Assembly: GCA_013339895.1 (NCBI GenBank)
Contig: JABACO010000006.1
Location: 11,127,266 to 11,191,265 of the forward strand
DNA: 64,000 nucleotides
Direction: 5' to 3'
Source: Ephydatia muelleri
Taxonomy: Eukaryota; Porifera; Demospongiae; Spongillida; Spongillidae
In this document: positions 63,607 through 64,000 of the stretch, piece by piece
How the letters are laid out: the number at the start of each line of letters is the position of its first letter
How positions within the stretch are numbered: position 1 is the stretch's first letter
Translations under genes and position numbers: made by a program
The notes under the pieces: model-generated
Database searches by the model: none
Seen by the model: only the letters and a program-made list of their open reading frames with translations
What the model was told of the DNA's origin: nothing

Positions 63607-64000
63607 ACCCACAACACAGACATGTGCGCACCTTTTGAGAGAGCAGTTGCTCCCTCTCCCTCTCCCTCTGTTCCCACTCCTCAACCAGCCTGCCCATGTG
63701 CTCCTCCTCCTTCTGCTTCAGCCTTGCCTCAAATGCCTCTTCCTCAGCCATCTTCCACAGCTCCAGCTGCACCGCAGCTTGGTACTCCGAGGCCGCTGGG
63801 AGTGGCACACCATCGGCCCCTGGGGGGATGGGAGGAGCCAATGTGGGAGGGGCCAAAGGTGGAGGGAGGGACGTGGATGGAGGTGGAGGTGCAGTGTGAG
63901 ACGGAGGAGGAAGAGGCATTTGGGAGATGTGACCGTGGTCCTCCAGCATCAGCACACAGTGCAGGTAGCCAACAATGGTCTCTGACGACGACGATGTCGT
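61454..64000 (-). CDS. CEP120: CEP120-like centriole protein, C-terminal half
   Basis: Exons from the window edge: ~63632-64000 (Pro-rich linker, then [20 protein letters not shown] and [20 protein letters not shown]), ~62995-63090, ~62490-62603, ~62378-62428, ~62199-62323 ([18 protein letters not shown]), ~61922-62029 ([20 protein letters not shown]), ~61727-61855, 61454-61652 ([19 protein letters not shown]...LDLKIRAAL). The ELW...[27 protein letters not shown] and ERD.L..TGVY patterns are those of the CEP120 coiled coil, needed for centriole elongation and ciliogenesis. The N-terminal C2 domains lie beyond the window. The gene is convergent with MAEL, 237 bases apart. CA repeats fill several introns. 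Confidence 0.9.
62776..62993. repeat. (CA)n / ACACCACACAC repeats in CEP120 intron
   Basis: CA tracts interrupted by ACCACA and AAACACC words. Confidence 0.9.
63129..63420. repeat. CACACACATGCA / CACACATACA repeats in CEP120 intron
   Basis: 10-12-base units: CACACACATA in the first part (63129-63215), CACACACATG in the second (63225-63420). Confidence 0.9.
63522..63605. repeat. (CA)n microsatellite in CEP120 intron
   Basis: Uninterrupted CA tract of about 83 bases. Confidence 0.97.

Overview
This is eukaryotic, metazoan DNA. The genes have many short exons with GT/AG introns, often 55-120 bases, and they encode animal-type proteins: HYOU1, CIMAP1/ODF3, CENATAC, a USF-like bHLH-zipper factor, CFAP68, mitochondrial ribosomal protein L17, TOMM40, Maelstrom and CEP120. 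The compact layout, pairs of genes sharing one promoter, abundant TG/CA microsatellites and RAG1-like elements fit a non-bilaterian animal. A sponge is my best guess, but the sequence alone does not prove it. Two assembly gaps are present (22691-23690 and 50378-50477).

Layout. 1-11.6 kb: a truncated copy of a P-loop NTPase plus PD-(D/E)XK nuclease gene (Crinkler/RHS-like layout), followed by a degenerate multi-exon region carrying a 795-base foldback element and a 4.46-kb insertion. 11.9-16.5 kb: small hairpin elements, then a broken RAG1-like gene with N-terminal zinc motifs, a RING finger and core-like segments. 17.0-22.7 kb and 36.0-41.7 kb: two arms of a large inverted duplication. Each arm holds an NTPase-nuclease 3' end, a 2-kb RAG1-like element with terminal inverted repeats, a scrap of a CENATAC exon and a USF-like gene. 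Between the arms lie HYOU1 (-), CIMAP1 (+) and CENATAC (-). 40.8-45.8 kb: two NTPase-nuclease genes head to head, one open and one broken by a single-base deletion. 44.2-50.4 kb: a direct repeat of 1-11.4 kb that lacks the foldback and the 4.46-kb insertion, so it supplies empty sites. 50.5-64 kb: an ordinary dense gene block of CFAP68 (+), MRPL17 (+), TOMM40 (-), MAEL (+) and CEP120 (-), with a foldback element and two roughly 40-base minisatellites in MAEL introns.

Two accessory systems stand out. The first is a RAG1-like transposon family. One copy is bounded by CACGGGTGTTTGCGGCC inverted repeats with a 4-5 base target duplication that is confirmed by empty paralogous sites. Another copy keeps the RAG1-type N-terminal zinc and RING region. 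The second is a local family of NTPase-nuclease genes that appears to have spread by direct and inverted duplication. The host genes are linked by divergent promoters: HYOU1/CIMAP1, CENATAC/USF with a CACGTG E-box, and TOMM40/MAEL.
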